This document shows positions 1 to 9,277 of a stretch of 64,000 nucleotides of DNA, in pieces. Positions within the stretch are counted from its first letter, which is position 1. Every line of letters starts with the position of its first letter. A program made the translations under genes and the position numbers. A model generated the notes under the pieces. That model saw nothing but the letters and a program-made list of their open reading frames with translations, searched no databases and was not told where the DNA came from. The stretch is from JBBQZP01 sp038207585 (GTDB lineage Bacteria; Pseudomonadota; Alphaproteobacteria; Rhodobacterales; Rhodobacteraceae), in contig JBBQZP010000022.1 in NCBI GenBank assembly GCA_038207585.1, forward strand, positions 10,631 to 74,630, given 5' to 3'.

Positions 1-552
1 GAAGTCGCACCAGTGCCCGCACCGGAACCTGACGAGAACGCCGTGCGCAACCCGGTGCCCGAGGAGGAATCGCTTCTCGCCCCGGTGCTTGAACCTGTGG
101 CCGAGCCCGATGCCGAACCCGCTGCCCCCGAGATGGAGGTGTTCTACACATTTACCTGGGCTCCGCGTCCGCGCGGTGGCGAAGCACGCGCTCCGCGACG
201 TGATGCTCAGCCTGCGGGTGAACGCCCCAACCGTGGCCCGCGCCGTGACCGATCTGGCGGCGACAAACCGGCAGGCGACAAACCCGCAGGCGACGCCCCG
301 GCCGAAGGTGCGGCCCCCGATGCCCGCGGCCCCCGCCCCGAACGGCGTGAAGGCTACAAGGGCAAGCCCAAAGGCAAGGGCGGCAAACCCGATCAGCGGA
401 ACGAGCGCGGCAATGACCGGGGCAACGACCGTGGCAAGGATCGCCCGAAAGAAGGGGCGAAAACCTACGAATCGCGCCCGCCCCGCGCGGAAAAGCCGAT
501 CGACCCCGATAACCCCTTTGCCGTTCTGATGGCCTTGAAGGGCAAGGTCTGA
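1..552 (+). CDS. C-terminal tail of a probable helicase-related protein (5' partial)
   Basis: The reading frame is open from the first base, so the start lies outside the window. The visible 184 residues are low in complexity. An acidic Pro/Glu/Ala stretch is followed by an Arg/Gly/Lys/Pro-rich tail with small internal repeats (GDKPAGDKPAGD and RGNDRGNDRGKD), which is typical of a disordered nucleic-acid-binding extension. It ends in a short ordered motif, NPFAVLMALKGKV. From memory of Rhodobacterales gene order, the gene before the S4-domain gene encodes a Suv3-like helicase with such a tail. No helicase motif is visible here, so the function is inferred from context. It ends 4 bases before the next start, which suggests translational coupling. 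Confidence 0.6.
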   Translation, partial: EVAPVPAPEPDENAVRNPVPEEESLLAPVLEPVAEPDAEPAAPEMEVFYTFTWAPRPRGGEARAPRRDAQPAGERPNRGPRRDRSGGDKPAGDKPAGDAPAEGAAPDARGPRPERREGYKGKPKGKGGKPDQRNERGNDRGNDRGKDRPKEGAKTYESRPPRAEKPIDPDNPFAVLMALKGKV

Positions 553-556
553 CGGC

Positions 557-889
557 TTGGCGAAATACCGCTCTGGTCCCGCAACCCCTGTCCCGGTGAT
601 CCGGGCCACGGTGCGGCTGGACAAGTGGCTGTGGCAGGCGCGGTTCTACCGCACCCGCAGTGCCGCAACCGATGCGGTGGCCGGGGGCCACTTTCGCGTC
701 AATGCCGTGCCGGGGTCCAAACCCGCACATGCGGTGGGGCAGGGCGACACGCTGACGTTTCCGCATATGGGTCGCATCCGACTTATCCGGGTGTTGGCGC
801 TGGCCGTGCGGCGTGGCGATGCGGTGCAGGCACATTCGCTTTACCTTGATCTGGATGCGCCCCCTGCGGCACCGCAACCGCTTGAATGA
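557..889 (+). CDS. RNA-binding S4 domain protein (Hsp15/HslR-like)
   Basis: This 110-residue protein has an S4 RNA-binding fold near residues 17-75. The typical start of the domain is RLDKWLWQARFYRTRS, followed by a glycine-containing turn and a V/L-rich strand region. Family members such as Hsp15 bind ribosomal RNA and act on stalled 50S subunits; whether this protein does so is inferred. The start is TTG at 557, because no ATG precedes the conserved region and the upstream stop is at 550-552. The 4-base gap to the helicase-like gene indicates one transcript. Confidence 0.85.
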   Translation: MAKYRSGPATPVPVIRATVRLDKWLWQARFYRTRSAATDAVAGGHFRVNAVPGSKPAHAVGQGDTLTFPHMGRIRLIRVLALAVRRGDAVQAHSLYLDLDAPPAAPQPLE

Positions 890-940
890 TCGCGCCCGCT
901 GGTCTAGCTAGACTGCGGATTCAAGAGATGGACTGCCCCG

Positions 941-1279
941 ATGACCTATATCGTGACCGATAACTGCATCGCCTGCAAATACACCGACTGCGTCGAGGTT
1001 TGCCCGGTCGATTGCTTTTACGAGGGCGAGAACATGCTGGTCATCCACCCGGATGAATGCATCGACTGCGGCGTGTGCGAACCCGAATGCCCGGCCGACG
1101 CGATCCGCCCGGACACCGAGCCTGACATGGACAAATGGGTGGAGTTCAACCGCAAATACTCTATCGCCTGGCCGGTCATCGTGACCAAGAAAGACATGAT
1201 GCCCGATGCCGAGGCGCGCGACGGCGAAAAGGGCAAGATGGAGAAGTACTTTTCCGAAGCCCCCGGCGAAGGCGGCTGA
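941..1279 (+). CDS. fdxA: Seven-iron ferredoxin FdxA
   Basis: This 112-residue ferredoxin has two cluster-binding segments. The first, near residues 9-21 (CIACKYTDCVEVCP), fits a site that can hold a 3Fe-4S cluster. The second, near residues 40-50 (CIDCGVCEPECP), fits a 4Fe-4S cluster. The C-terminal extension with many acidic and lysine residues is usual for alphaproteobacterial FdxA. It should work as a small cytoplasmic electron carrier; no partner is shown by the neighbours. It starts 51 bases after the S4 gene, so it may be read from its own promoter. Confidence 0.95.
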   Translation: MTYIVTDNCIACKYTDCVEVCPVDCFYEGENMLVIHPDECIDCGVCEPECPADAIRPDTEPDMDKWVEFNRKYSIAWPVIVTKKDMMPDAEARDGEKGKMEKYFSEAPGEGG

Positions 1280-1313
1280 TAGCGCAATCAGGTGATTCGG
1301 TGGCATTTTAGCG

Positions 1314-1328
1314 ATGACGCTGCGTCAT
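1314..1328. promoter_or_regulatory. Interrupted palindrome ATGACGC-T-GCGTCAT
   Basis: Two perfect 7-base arms flank a single central T, inside the 293-bp gap between fdxA and carD. This gap holds no gene I can support. A weaker TTTGT/ACAAA inverted repeat lies at 1405-1419, closer to carD. Either could bind a dimeric regulator, but I recognise neither as a known site. Confidence 0.35.
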
Positions 1329-1572
1329 GCACGGCGGTTATTTAACAAAATCAACGGCGAATCCCGGTGGCGGACCGAATCAACTCAGTTGGAATCGGGC
1401 GGTTTTTGTGATATACAAATAATGCAAACAAGCATGAAAGCCTGAATTCTGCCTCAGGACTGCTCGCCAGAGGTGGTTTTTCTTACGACGTATGATCTGC
1501 ACCGCCGGGGCATTCTGCATCCGGACGGTGGTTTGTCGTCGGACAAAGGTTCGCTTTCGAGGAAATGACTGA

Positions 1573-2082
1573 ATGACAAAAGCGAAGAAGCCAGAGTTTC
1601 GTCCCAACGAATTCGTGGTCTACCCGGCGCATGGCGTCGGCCGTATCATCTCGATCGAAGAACAGGAAATCGCGGGGCTCAGCCTCGAATTGTTCGTGAT
1701 CTCGTTCGAAAAGGACAAGATGACGCTGCGGGTTCCGACCCACAAGGCGACCGAGATCGGCATGCGCGGCCTGTCGACCCCCGATGTTGTGACCAAGGCT
1801 CTGGACACGCTGAAAGGCAAGGCCCGCGTCAAGCGCGCGATGTGGTCGCGCCGGGCGCAGGAATACGAACAGAAGATCAACTCGGGCGATCTGATGGCGA
1901 TTGCCGAGGTCGTGCGCGACCTGCACCGCAGCGATGACCAGCGTGAGCAAAGCTATTCCGAGCGTCAGCTTTATGAGGCCGCATTGGAGCGTCTGACCCG
2001 CGAAGTTGCCGCCGTGTCCGGCGTGGACGAGGCGGGTGCACAGCGCACCGTCGGCACGGTGCTGACTTCGCGCGCTGCGTAA
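1573..2082 (+). CDS. carD: CarD family transcriptional regulator
   Basis: The 169-residue protein begins with the CarD/TRCF-like RNA polymerase interaction domain. The hallmark FVVYPAHGVGRI is at about residues 14-25, followed by a beta-rich segment up to residue 65. The C-terminal helical part (about residues 75-165) corresponds to the DNA-contacting domain of CarD/CdnL. The family binds the RNA polymerase beta subunit and stabilises open complexes at rRNA and other promoters. It stands alone and is followed by a strong terminator. Confidence 0.93.
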   Translation: MTKAKKPEFRPNEFVVYPAHGVGRIISIEEQEIAGLSLELFVISFEKDKMTLRVPTHKATEIGMRGLSTPDVVTKALDTLKGKARVKRAMWSRRAQEYEQKINSGDLMAIAEVVRDLHRSDDQREQSYSERQLYEAALERLTREVAAVSGVDEAGAQRTVGTVLTSRAA

Positions 2083-2103
2083 AGATCGGGCTGCAAGACT
2101 ATG

Positions 2104-2134
2104 AAAAGCCGCGCAGATTTGCGCGGCTTTTTTT
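2104..2134 (+). terminator. Rho-independent terminator after carD
   Basis: A 10-bp perfect stem (AAAGCCGCGC with GCGCGGCTTT) with a 6-base loop is followed by a run of T that continues from the stem. It lies 20 bases after carD. It also meets the 3' end of the convergent cobS gene, so it may serve both directions. Confidence 0.9.
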
Positions 2135-2912
2135 ATTGGAAACCTTTTGCGCCGGTGCTGATCAGCAAAAGCAGCACCATTTCACTGATCTGCTGCACCG
2201 CCCCCAGAACATCGCCGGTCTGCCCGCCGATTTTGGAGCGCGCGATCAGGGCGACAGCGCCGCCTGCGACCAAAACGCATAACCCCGCGCCGAAGATGCC
2301 CCACCCCAACCCCGGCACGCCAAGACAGACCGCCAGCCCGACCCCCAGTGCTGCGGTTTGGCCTCTTGGCCGCCCGACACTCGCGCTTAGCCCCGCGCCG
2401 CGCGCATTGGGCAGGGCGGCCATCAGCACCGCCATCGGGGCGCGGCTCAGCGCGCCGATCGCGATGAAGCTCAGCGGCCCTGCGCCGCCGGTCAGCAGGG
2501 TGTTCAGCGCCAGCCACCGCAAGAAAAGCGTGAGGATCAGCGCGATAACACCGTAAGTGCCGATCTGGCTATCCTTCATGATGGCAAGGCGGCGTGCCCT
2601 GTCCCAGCCGCCCCAGAACCCGTCGGCGCAATCGGCCAGCCCGTCTTCGTGCATCGCCCCGGTCAGGATGATGCCCGTTGCCAGCGCCAGAACCCCGGCA
2701 GCCTCCGGATCAAGTCCGGCGGAGTGGCTCGCGGCACCCACCGCCCAGACACACCCGCCGACAACCGCGCCCACCAGCGGCCAGGCCCAGGCGGCAGCGG
2801 CGCCGCGTGCAGTGGCGCGCAGGGTATCCACCCGGACCGGCAGGCGCGTCAGCAGGCCGAATGCCGCCGGAATATCGCCTGGCGCCACAAGGGGCATGTC
2901 GTTTCGCGGCAT
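2133..2912 (-). CDS. cobS: Adenosylcobinamide-GDP ribazoletransferase CobS
   Basis: This membrane enzyme joins adenosylcobinamide-GDP with alpha-ribazole (phosphate) in the last steps of cobalamin synthesis. Three family motifs are visible: HEDGLADCADGFWGG, DSQIGTYG and KIGGQTGDVLGA. Several hydrophobic segments lie between them, as expected for an inner-membrane protein of about 250-260 residues. I chose ATG 2912; the frame stays open to 2987, but a start there would leave almost no room for the divergent cobT promoter. ATG 2897 is also possible. It pairs with cobT, which makes the alpha-ribazole phosphate substrate. Confidence 0.93.
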   Translation of the reverse strand: MPRNDMPLVAPGDIPAAFGLLTRLPVRVDTLRATARGAAAAWAWPLVGAVVGGCVWAVGAASHSAGLDPEAAGVLALATGIILTGAMHEDGLADCADGFWGGWDRARRLAIMKDSQIGTYGVIALILTLFLRWLALNTLLTGGAGPLSFIAIGALSRAPMAVLMAALPNARGAGLSASVGRPRGQTAALGVGLAVCLGVPGLGWGIFGAGLCVLVAGGAVALIARSKIGGQTGDVLGAVQQISEMVLLLLISTGAKGFQ

Positions 2913-3011
2913 TGGGGCGGTCTTTCTGGCTGGTTGTGTGCGCTTGCCTTGGATAATGATCAGGGCACCGTCCCGCAATGCCCACATTTCGAACCGAAAG
3001 TCCCGACGCGC

Positions 3012-4022
3012 ATGACCTTTTCAACACTCACCGAATTCTCGACCCTGCTGCGCGCCATGCCCGGCGCGGATGCTGATGCCACCCAAGCGGCACAGGATCG
3101 CAACGCGCAACTGACCAAACCCCCGGCGGCTTTGGGGCGGCTGGAGGAGCTGGCGATCTGGTATGCCGGATGGCGCGGCGATGGGCGGCCCCGGTTGGAG
3201 CATCCTCAGGTCATCATTTTCGCGGGCAATCACGGGGTTGCGGCGCGCGGTGTGTCGGCCTTTCCGCCTGAGGTGACGGTGCAGATGGTGGGCAATTTCC
3301 GGGCAGGTGGTGCTGCGATCAACCAGCTTTGCAAGGCGTTTGGGGCTAAGATGGACGTGCATGCGCTGGAGCTGGACCGCCCCACCGCCGATTTCACGCA
3401 AAGTGCGGCGATGACCGAGGCGGAGGTTGTTGCGGCCTTGCTTGCTGGCTGGTCGGCGGTCGATCCCAAGGCCGATCTGCTGGTTGTGGGCGAGATGGGC
3501 ATCGGCAACACCACCTCGGCGGCGGCGATTGCGACGGCGCTTTACGGTGGCGATGCAGCGGAATGGACGGGGCGCGGCACGGGCGTTGATGATGCAGGGC
3601 TGCTTCTGAAAACCCGTGTCGTCACCGAAGGCATCGCGCGTCACGGGGCCGCTTTGGGCAACCCGCTTGAGGTTCTGCGCTGCCTTGGCGGACGCGAGAT
3701 TGCGGCGATGGCGGGGGCGATTGCGCGGGCGCATGCCTTGCGTATTCCGGTCATTCTGGATGGGTTCATCTGCACGGCGGCGGCGGCGGTGCTGGAAGTG
3801 GCCGCCCCCGGCGCGCTTGACCATGCGGTTGCGGGCCATGTGAGTGCCGAGGGCGCGCATGCGGCTTTGCTCGCGCGTCTTGGCAAGCGTCCGCTTTTGG
3901 ACCTTGGCCTGCGGCTGGGAGAGGGGTCGGGCGCGGCACTGGCCATCGGCGTGCTGAAGGGGGCGATTGCCTGCCATTCTGGCATGTCGACCTTTGCCGA
4001 AGCCGGGGTTGCGGCCGGCTGA
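3012..4022 (+). CDS. cobT: Nicotinate-nucleotide--dimethylbenzimidazole phosphoribosyltransferase CobT
   Basis: The 336-residue protein is full length for the family. It transfers phosphoribose from nicotinate mononucleotide to 5,6-dimethylbenzimidazole and gives alpha-ribazole phosphate for the lower ligand of cobalamin. Visible motifs are IIFAGNHGVAARGVSAFP near residue 69, the glycine-rich VGEMGIGNTTSAAA near 160, and LRLGEGSGAALAI near 305 with the catalytic glutamate. It starts at ATG 3012, divergent from cobS. The 99-bp gap probably holds both promoters. Confidence 0.95.
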   Translation: MTFSTLTEFSTLLRAMPGADADATQAAQDRNAQLTKPPAALGRLEELAIWYAGWRGDGRPRLEHPQVIIFAGNHGVAARGVSAFPPEVTVQMVGNFRAGGAAINQLCKAFGAKMDVHALELDRPTADFTQSAAMTEAEVVAALLAGWSAVDPKADLLVVGEMGIGNTTSAAAIATALYGGDAAEWTGRGTGVDDAGLLLKTRVVTEGIARHGAALGNPLEVLRCLGGREIAAMAGAIARAHALRIPVILDGFICTAAAAVLEVAAPGALDHAVAGHVSAEGAHAALLARLGKRPLLDLGLRLGEGSGAALAIGVLKGAIACHSGMSTFAEAGVAAG

Positions 4023-4143
4023 AGCGTGTTGCATGTGATGTGGTTTAGTAGTGCAAACGAAACACGCAACATTCCCAATGTCTTGCATGTCTTGGATTTC
4101 CTTCACTCTGAATCAGATTGAAGGAAATCTGCTATAGGGCGCG

Positions 4144-6039
4144 CTATTCGGCGGCCTGACTGGGGGGCTCGGCGCGGGCTTCGTCAATCTCGTCGTTCAG
4201 GGCGGCCTCCAGATCCTTGTCAAGCTGACGGGCGCGGGTGATGTAGGCGGTGTTCAGGTGGATGGGCTGCCCGTCCACCCACAATTCGGCCAGATCGCGC
4301 AGGGCGGCGCGGTCGACCTTATAATAGGTCTGCGAAAGCTTGGCGGCCTCGTATTCCGTGAACCCCATGTTTTCAAGTACATAACGGCCCGCGCGCATGG
4401 AACTGTCAAAGGTTTCCCGCACGATGTCATCGGCCCCGGCCTTGAAAAGCTGATAGACATGCACCCGGTCATAGGCGCGCGCAATGATGTGCAGATCGGG
4501 GCGCACCTGCCGGGCATGGGCCACGATTTTGAGGGCTGCGGCCTTGTCATCAATCGCCACGACCAGAATTTGCGCGTCTGCCAACCCCGCGGCCTCCAGA
4601 AGTTCGGGGCGCGAAGGGTCGCCGAAAAACCCCTTCACGCCAAAGCGGCGCAGGGTTTCCAGCGCTGAAATGTCACCGTCAAGCACCACGGTCTGCAGCC
4701 CCGCCATCCGCGCCATGCGGTTCACCGTCTGCCCAAATCGACCGATCCCGGCAATGATGATGCGGCCCTTTTCATCAATCTCATCCGCCGGGGTGTCCGG
4801 GTCGCGCGTCGCAAAGCGGCGGGCAAGGCGGTCTTGCAGGATGAACAGCGCGGGGGTCAGCAGCATAGAAAGGCTGATCACCAGCAGCGCCATTTTCGCC
4901 ACCGGGCCAATCAGAATGGCTTGTTGAACGGCAAAACTGACGATCAGAAAGCCAAACTCCCCCGCCTGCGCCAGCCCCAGCGTGAACAGCCACCGGTCCC
5001 GCCCCTGCAGCTTGAACACAAACGTCAGCGCGAACAGCACCAGCGCCTTGATCGCCATCAGGCCCAGCGTCAGGCCCAGAATGGTTATCGGTTTTTCGGC
5101 CAGCAGGGCCACGTCGATGCTGACGCCGACTGTCATGAAGAACAGTCCCATCAGGATGCTTTTGAACGGTTGGATATCCGCCTCAAGCTGATGCCGGAAT
5201 TCGGAGTTTGCCAGAACCACGCCGGCCAGAAATGTGCCCAAGGCCGGCGACAGGCCCACCATGATCATCAGGAACGCAATCCCGAGCACCATCAAAAGCG
5301 AGACGAAGGTCGACATTTCCGGCAGGCGCGAGGCATGGACGAACCGGAACACCGGGCGCGTCAGGAAATGCCCGCCAAGAATGATGCCCGCGACGATGGC
5401 CAACGTCAAAAGCGCTGCGGCCCAGCCGGGCAGCGATTGCACGATGGTCAGCAGCGGTTCTGCGGCGTTCTGGGTCTTGGCCAGATCGCCGGTCACGCCA
5501 TGTGTATCGGCAGTGGCGAGAATCGTATTGCCGCCAAGAAGCGGAATGATTGCCAGCATCGGCACGACTGCAATATCCTGCGTCAGCAGCACGGCAAATG
5601 TCGAGCGTCCGCCTCCCGTGCGCATCAGGTTCTTTTCCGACAGCGTTTGCAGGACGATCGCGGTCGAGGACAGCGCCATCAGCATACCGATGGTCAGCGC
5701 CACCTCCCACGGCTGGCCCAGCCAGATCAGGGCTGCGCCAATGGCAAGGGTCGTCAAAGTAACCTGTAAACCGCCCAGCCCCAGCAGCTTTTCGCGCATG
5801 TTCCAAAGCGTGCGCGGCTCCAGCTCCAGCCCGATCAAGAACAGCATCATCACAACGCCGAATTCGGCAAAATGCTGCAGATCTTTGGTCTCGCCCCCCG
5901 CCAGCCCAAGGGCCGGGCCCAGCAAAAGCCCCGCCGCAAGATAGCCAAGCACCGACCCAAGGCCAAAGCGCACGGCAAGCGGCACCACCAGAACGGCGGC
6001 ACCAAGATACAGGCTGGCCTGAAGCAGAAATCCTTCCAT
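4144..6039 (-). CDS. CPA2-family cation:proton antiporter with RCK domain (KefB/KefC-like)
   Basis: The 631-residue protein has an N-terminal Na+/H+-exchanger-type domain (about residues 1-395) with roughly a dozen hydrophobic segments. A characteristic Glu-rich loop in an early helix (FLIGLELEPRTLW) and LTQDIAVVPML are visible. After a linker comes a Rossmann-type RCK_N/TrkA-N domain starting near residue 426, with GIGRFGQ as the nucleotide-binding loop. Kef-type systems export K+ in exchange for protons and protect against electrophiles. The substrate here is inferred. No KefF/KefG-type partner gene is adjacent. Confidence 0.9.
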   Translation of the reverse strand: MEGFLLQASLYLGAAVLVVPLAVRFGLGSVLGYLAAGLLLGPALGLAGGETKDLQHFAEFGVVMMLFLIGLELEPRTLWNMREKLLGLGGLQVTLTTLAIGAALIWLGQPWEVALTIGMLMALSSTAIVLQTLSEKNLMRTGGGRSTFAVLLTQDIAVVPMLAIIPLLGGNTILATADTHGVTGDLAKTQNAAEPLLTIVQSLPGWAAALLTLAIVAGIILGGHFLTRPVFRFVHASRLPEMSTFVSLLMVLGIAFLMIMVGLSPALGTFLAGVVLANSEFRHQLEADIQPFKSILMGLFFMTVGVSIDVALLAEKPITILGLTLGLMAIKALVLFALTFVFKLQGRDRWLFTLGLAQAGEFGFLIVSFAVQQAILIGPVAKMALLVISLSMLLTPALFILQDRLARRFATRDPDTPADEIDEKGRIIIAGIGRFGQTVNRMARMAGLQTVVLDGDISALETLRRFGVKGFFGDPSRPELLEAAGLADAQILVVAIDDKAAALKIVAHARQVRPDLHIIARAYDRVHVYQLFKAGADDIVRETFDSSMRAGRYVLENMGFTEYEAAKLSQTYYKVDRAALRDLAELWVDGQPIHLNTAYITRARQLDKDLEAALNDEIDEARAEPPSQAAE

Positions 6040-6265
6040 GGGGGCGATTCATGATCCTTTACATCGACGGGGCGCGGAAACGCATCATGGGACGGCGCGG
6101 CGCGTCACCCTTGCGGGTGCGACCTGCGCAAAACGCGGCTTTCACGAATAGGGTAAGCGTAGTCGCAAGGGCGCGGCAATGTCCATGCCGCCTCGGACCC
6201 ACAAGGTTACGGGAATGCGGCGATTATTTCAGAAACGGCGTTGTGCGTGATCACGAAACAGGCAA

Positions 6266-9115
6266 TCAGCCCTTTGGCATGGCAAGCGAGATCAGCCGGC
6301 CACCCTTTTGGTAGCGCACTTCGGTCGCGGTGATGGCTGCGACCACGCCGCCGTCGACCCGGTCACCGATGGCAACCTTCTTGATCCGTCCGTTGGATTG
6401 TCGCACCAGCGCATAGCGGCTGGCGGGGGTGCCATAGACGCCGATCAGATTTGTGTTCCGAAGATTGATCGCGTTCTTGTAGGTTGCCTGCTTGGCAACC
6501 GAGGCCCGCGTCGGGATACGCGGGGCGGCTGATGCGACCTGCCGTTCGGGTTCATTGTCGGCCTCGGGGGCAGACAGGTTTGTGGGTTCATCATCCGGTG
6601 ATGTGCGCCGGGCGCGTGTGGTCGGTTCGCGGATGGCGGCGGTCAGGGCGGTTTCGATGGATTTCGAAAGCGTTGCGGGCCGGGCGGCCGGTTTGCGCGA
6701 AACCGATATGGCCAGCGGGCTGATGTTCAGGGGGGCAATCGCGATGTTCGATGCCACTTCTACGGGGTCAGGTTCGGGGGCTGCGGCAAGCGCTGCGGCT
6801 GCCGACAATGTGGCAGCCTCGGTCGCCTGACGCGCTGCTTCGCCTGCGGCAAGAACCTTTGCCGGGCGGGTGCGCGGGCGCAGGCTGACAACGCGGGTTT
6901 CGGACGCATCGGTCAGCACGCCTTGGTCGGCGGACGACGGCAGCGCGGGCACAAGGCCCTCGGGGCGCGAGCGGGGACGGAACCCGGCCAGCGCCGGATC
7001 GGCCTGAGCCGCAGGGGCAACAACGGGCGTCGAAATCAACGGTTCTGCGGCGGTCAGCACCGGTTCGGGATAGGCGGGGCGGTCAGGCGGGGTCTTGCCG
7101 GGGCGACCGGCGATCAGAAAAACGCCCTCGGGCGTCATGATACCTTCGGCGGTTGGTTTGATCAGGCCGTCTGTGCCAAATTCGTAAACCGTGCCAAACG
7201 GCGGCGGCGGGGCCTGAACGGCAGGCTGCGCGTCCGGTTTCGCGGCGGGACCGGGCAGTGAGGCGGCGTCTTGCAGGCCCGGCGGTGCATCCATCGTGGC
7301 CAGGAAAATTTCGTCCTGCGCCTGAGTGGGCGACGCGGGCGGTGCGGCACCGTCGGCAATTGACGCCGGTGCGGGGGCAGGTTCGGGTTCGGGCAATGCC
7401 ACGGGTTCCGGAGCTTCCTCGGGCACGGGCGCGTCAAGAGGCGGCGTGGCCAATGCAACCTGATCGGTCCCGGCGGTTGAATCTGCGGCGGCATCTGCTG
7501 CAACGCCCGGGTCCGAGATTGCAAAATCGGCCGGGTCCTGACCATCTGCCAGAATTTCATCTTCAACGCCGGGTGTTACGTCGGGCGATGACGTCCCAAG
7601 ATCTGCTGTTTCCGTTGCGGCGGTGGTTTTTGCATCCTCGTTCGAGGTCAGATAATAAGACGACCATGCCGCAACGCCGGCCAGAGCGAGCAGCAGAACT
7701 GCAACCAGCAACAAGCCCAGAAAGCGCGGCTTGCCCGCCTGTTTAGCAGCGCTGCGCCCGGTGAAAGAGCCTAGCGACTTACTATCAGAGGCCGATTTCG
7801 CCCGATCTGAAACTGCCGCCGCGCGTGGTGCTGCGGGGATGGTGACCTTTGCGCGCCGCGACCCCATTCCCGGAATTCCAGGCGCTGTGACCAGACCTGA
7901 AAGCGGTTTTCCGGGTTTGCGGAACGATGAAGCTGCCGGCTTTGCCGCCCCGGTTCCGGTCATGCGAACCGGTTCGCGCCGGGGGTCCGCAACAGGCGAC
8001 CTGCCAGCCATCGGGATCACGACCGAAGCTTGTGGTCGCGCCGAAAGCGCAGGTTCGGTTGCAGGGGTGCGGCGGCTGGAAAACCCGGCTACTGGTGCTG
8101 CGGTGGCCGAGGTGATCTTCAGCGACGTCGAAGGCTTTTGCAGGTCGGACGGATCAGCACGCGCAGTCCCCGCCGCTGCCTCACCAATCGGCCAGGAAGC
8201 CGGTTCGTGGGAAAGCGTAGCTTCCGCAGTACCCTGCACCGTTTCCTGCGCCGGGTGTTCAGCAAAATCCGCGATCCGGGTTTCGGTGACCCCTGCAAGA
8301 GGCGGGGTGGCGTCCGGCTCGGGTGCAACCGTGTCTTGCGTCGTGGTGGTTTTGGACGGGGTCGCTGCTACGAACTCCTGCTGTTGATCAGCATCACCCC
8401 CGGCGTTCTGAGTCAGACCTGTATCGGCGATAACAACCTGATCCTGAACGTCGATTTCGGGCAACGATGGTTCGGAAACCGGTTCAGAGGCGGGCGGGGT
8501 TAGGTCCTGCGCGGGTGCTTCAATCTGCGCTATCGGAGATTCTTCCACCTGTGGTTCAGTTTTCGCCGCCCTGCGGACGCCCCCAACCGGTTCCTTGTCA
8601 CGTTCGACCCGTGTGCCTTTGGGCAAAAGATCGGCGGCCGCTTCGGTCAGGCCAAACCACGGCTCTCCCTTGAACCCGTCACTTTCCGGACTTGCGGCAA
8701 AGGCCACCGGATTCATGCGGAACTGCACCGCAAACGCCTCGGCCTCGGCCAGTGTTTCGCGGGCAATGACGGCGACCTGAACCATCGTGCCCTTGCCCGA
8801 CCAGTCGAACACCAGATCATCGACGCTGTAAGGCGTGCGCCCTTCAAGCGCCTTCCTTATCTGCTTGCGGCGGCTGGCGGCATCGGGGCCGGGGGCCTCA
8901 ACCTCCTGATAGAGGATCTGGCTTTCGGGCAGGATCAGCTTGGTGCGAAGCTCGCCTGTGGCCAGTTCCAGGGCAGTGCTGCGCAAATAGCCCAAAGCAT
9001 CGGCCATGTCGGGCGCGGCGGGATCAACCGACCCGATCTCCATCCACCCGGTCGAGGTGCGATGCAAGACCGCAACGCGGTCTTCGGCAAGGGTCAACGC
9101 GAAATTCGGTTTCAT
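6266..9115 (-). CDS. Large bitopic protein with PilM/GspL-like N-terminus and PilP-like C-terminus
   Basis: The protein has 949 residues. Residues 1-160 look like the N-terminal part of GspL/PilM actin-like proteins (KLILPESQILYQEV, EGRTPYSVDDLVFDW, VQVAVIARETL). A long Pro/Ala/Glu-rich linker follows. A single transmembrane helix lies near residues 467-490 (LGLLLVAVLLLALAGVAAW), with basic residues before it, which places the N-terminus in the cytoplasm. A second disordered part leads to a C-terminal beta domain near 885-949 (LIGVYGTPASRYALVRQSNG, then GGVVAAITATEVRYQKGG) like PilP/GspC homology domains. This suggests a bridge from cytoplasm to periplasm. No other pilus or secretion gene is near, so its role is unknown. 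Confidence 0.7.
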   Translation of the reverse strand: MKPNFALTLAEDRVAVLHRTSTGWMEIGSVDPAAPDMADALGYLRSTALELATGELRTKLILPESQILYQEVEAPGPDAASRRKQIRKALEGRTPYSVDDLVFDWSGKGTMVQVAVIARETLAEAEAFAVQFRMNPVAFAASPESDGFKGEPWFGLTEAAADLLPKGTRVERDKEPVGGVRRAAKTEPQVEESPIAQIEAPAQDLTPPASEPVSEPSLPEIDVQDQVVIADTGLTQNAGGDADQQQEFVAATPSKTTTTQDTVAPEPDATPPLAGVTETRIADFAEHPAQETVQGTAEATLSHEPASWPIGEAAAGTARADPSDLQKPSTSLKITSATAAPVAGFSSRRTPATEPALSARPQASVVIPMAGRSPVADPRREPVRMTGTGAAKPAASSFRKPGKPLSGLVTAPGIPGMGSRRAKVTIPAAPRAAAVSDRAKSASDSKSLGSFTGRSAAKQAGKPRFLGLLLVAVLLLALAGVAAWSSYYLTSNEDAKTTAATETADLGTSSPDVTPGVEDEILADGQDPADFAISDPGVAADAAADSTAGTDQVALATPPLDAPVPEEAPEPVALPEPEPAPAPASIADGAAPPASPTQAQDEIFLATMDAPPGLQDAASLPGPAAKPDAQPAVQAPPPPFGTVYEFGTDGLIKPTAEGIMTPEGVFLIAGRPGKTPPDRPAYPEPVLTAAEPLISTPVVAPAAQADPALAGFRPRSRPEGLVPALPSSADQGVLTDASETRVVSLRPRTRPAKVLAAGEAARQATEAATLSAAAALAAAPEPDPVEVASNIAIAPLNISPLAISVSRKPAARPATLSKSIETALTAAIREPTTRARRTSPDDEPTNLSAPEADNEPERQVASAAPRIPTRASVAKQATYKNAINLRNTNLIGVYGTPASRYALVRQSNGRIKKVAIGDRVDGGVVAAITATEVRYQKGGRLISLAMPKG

Positions 9116-9277
9116 TCCACGGCTCTAGCACAGGTTCGTCATGGAGGGGAGGGTCCCACCGCTCACTTTTGTTGTTCTATAGCAGGTTTTCGCCGAATGA
9201 AAGCCAAAGCCCCCAAGGAATGGATTGCGGGCTGCGTCAAAGAAAGGAATTGTCGCCCATATCCAAGGAGGATTGCC

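Noticed and set aside
5183..6052. A 289-residue minus-strand frame overlapping the antiporter gene
   Set aside because: Same strand but another frame than a well-supported membrane protein, with no family motif.
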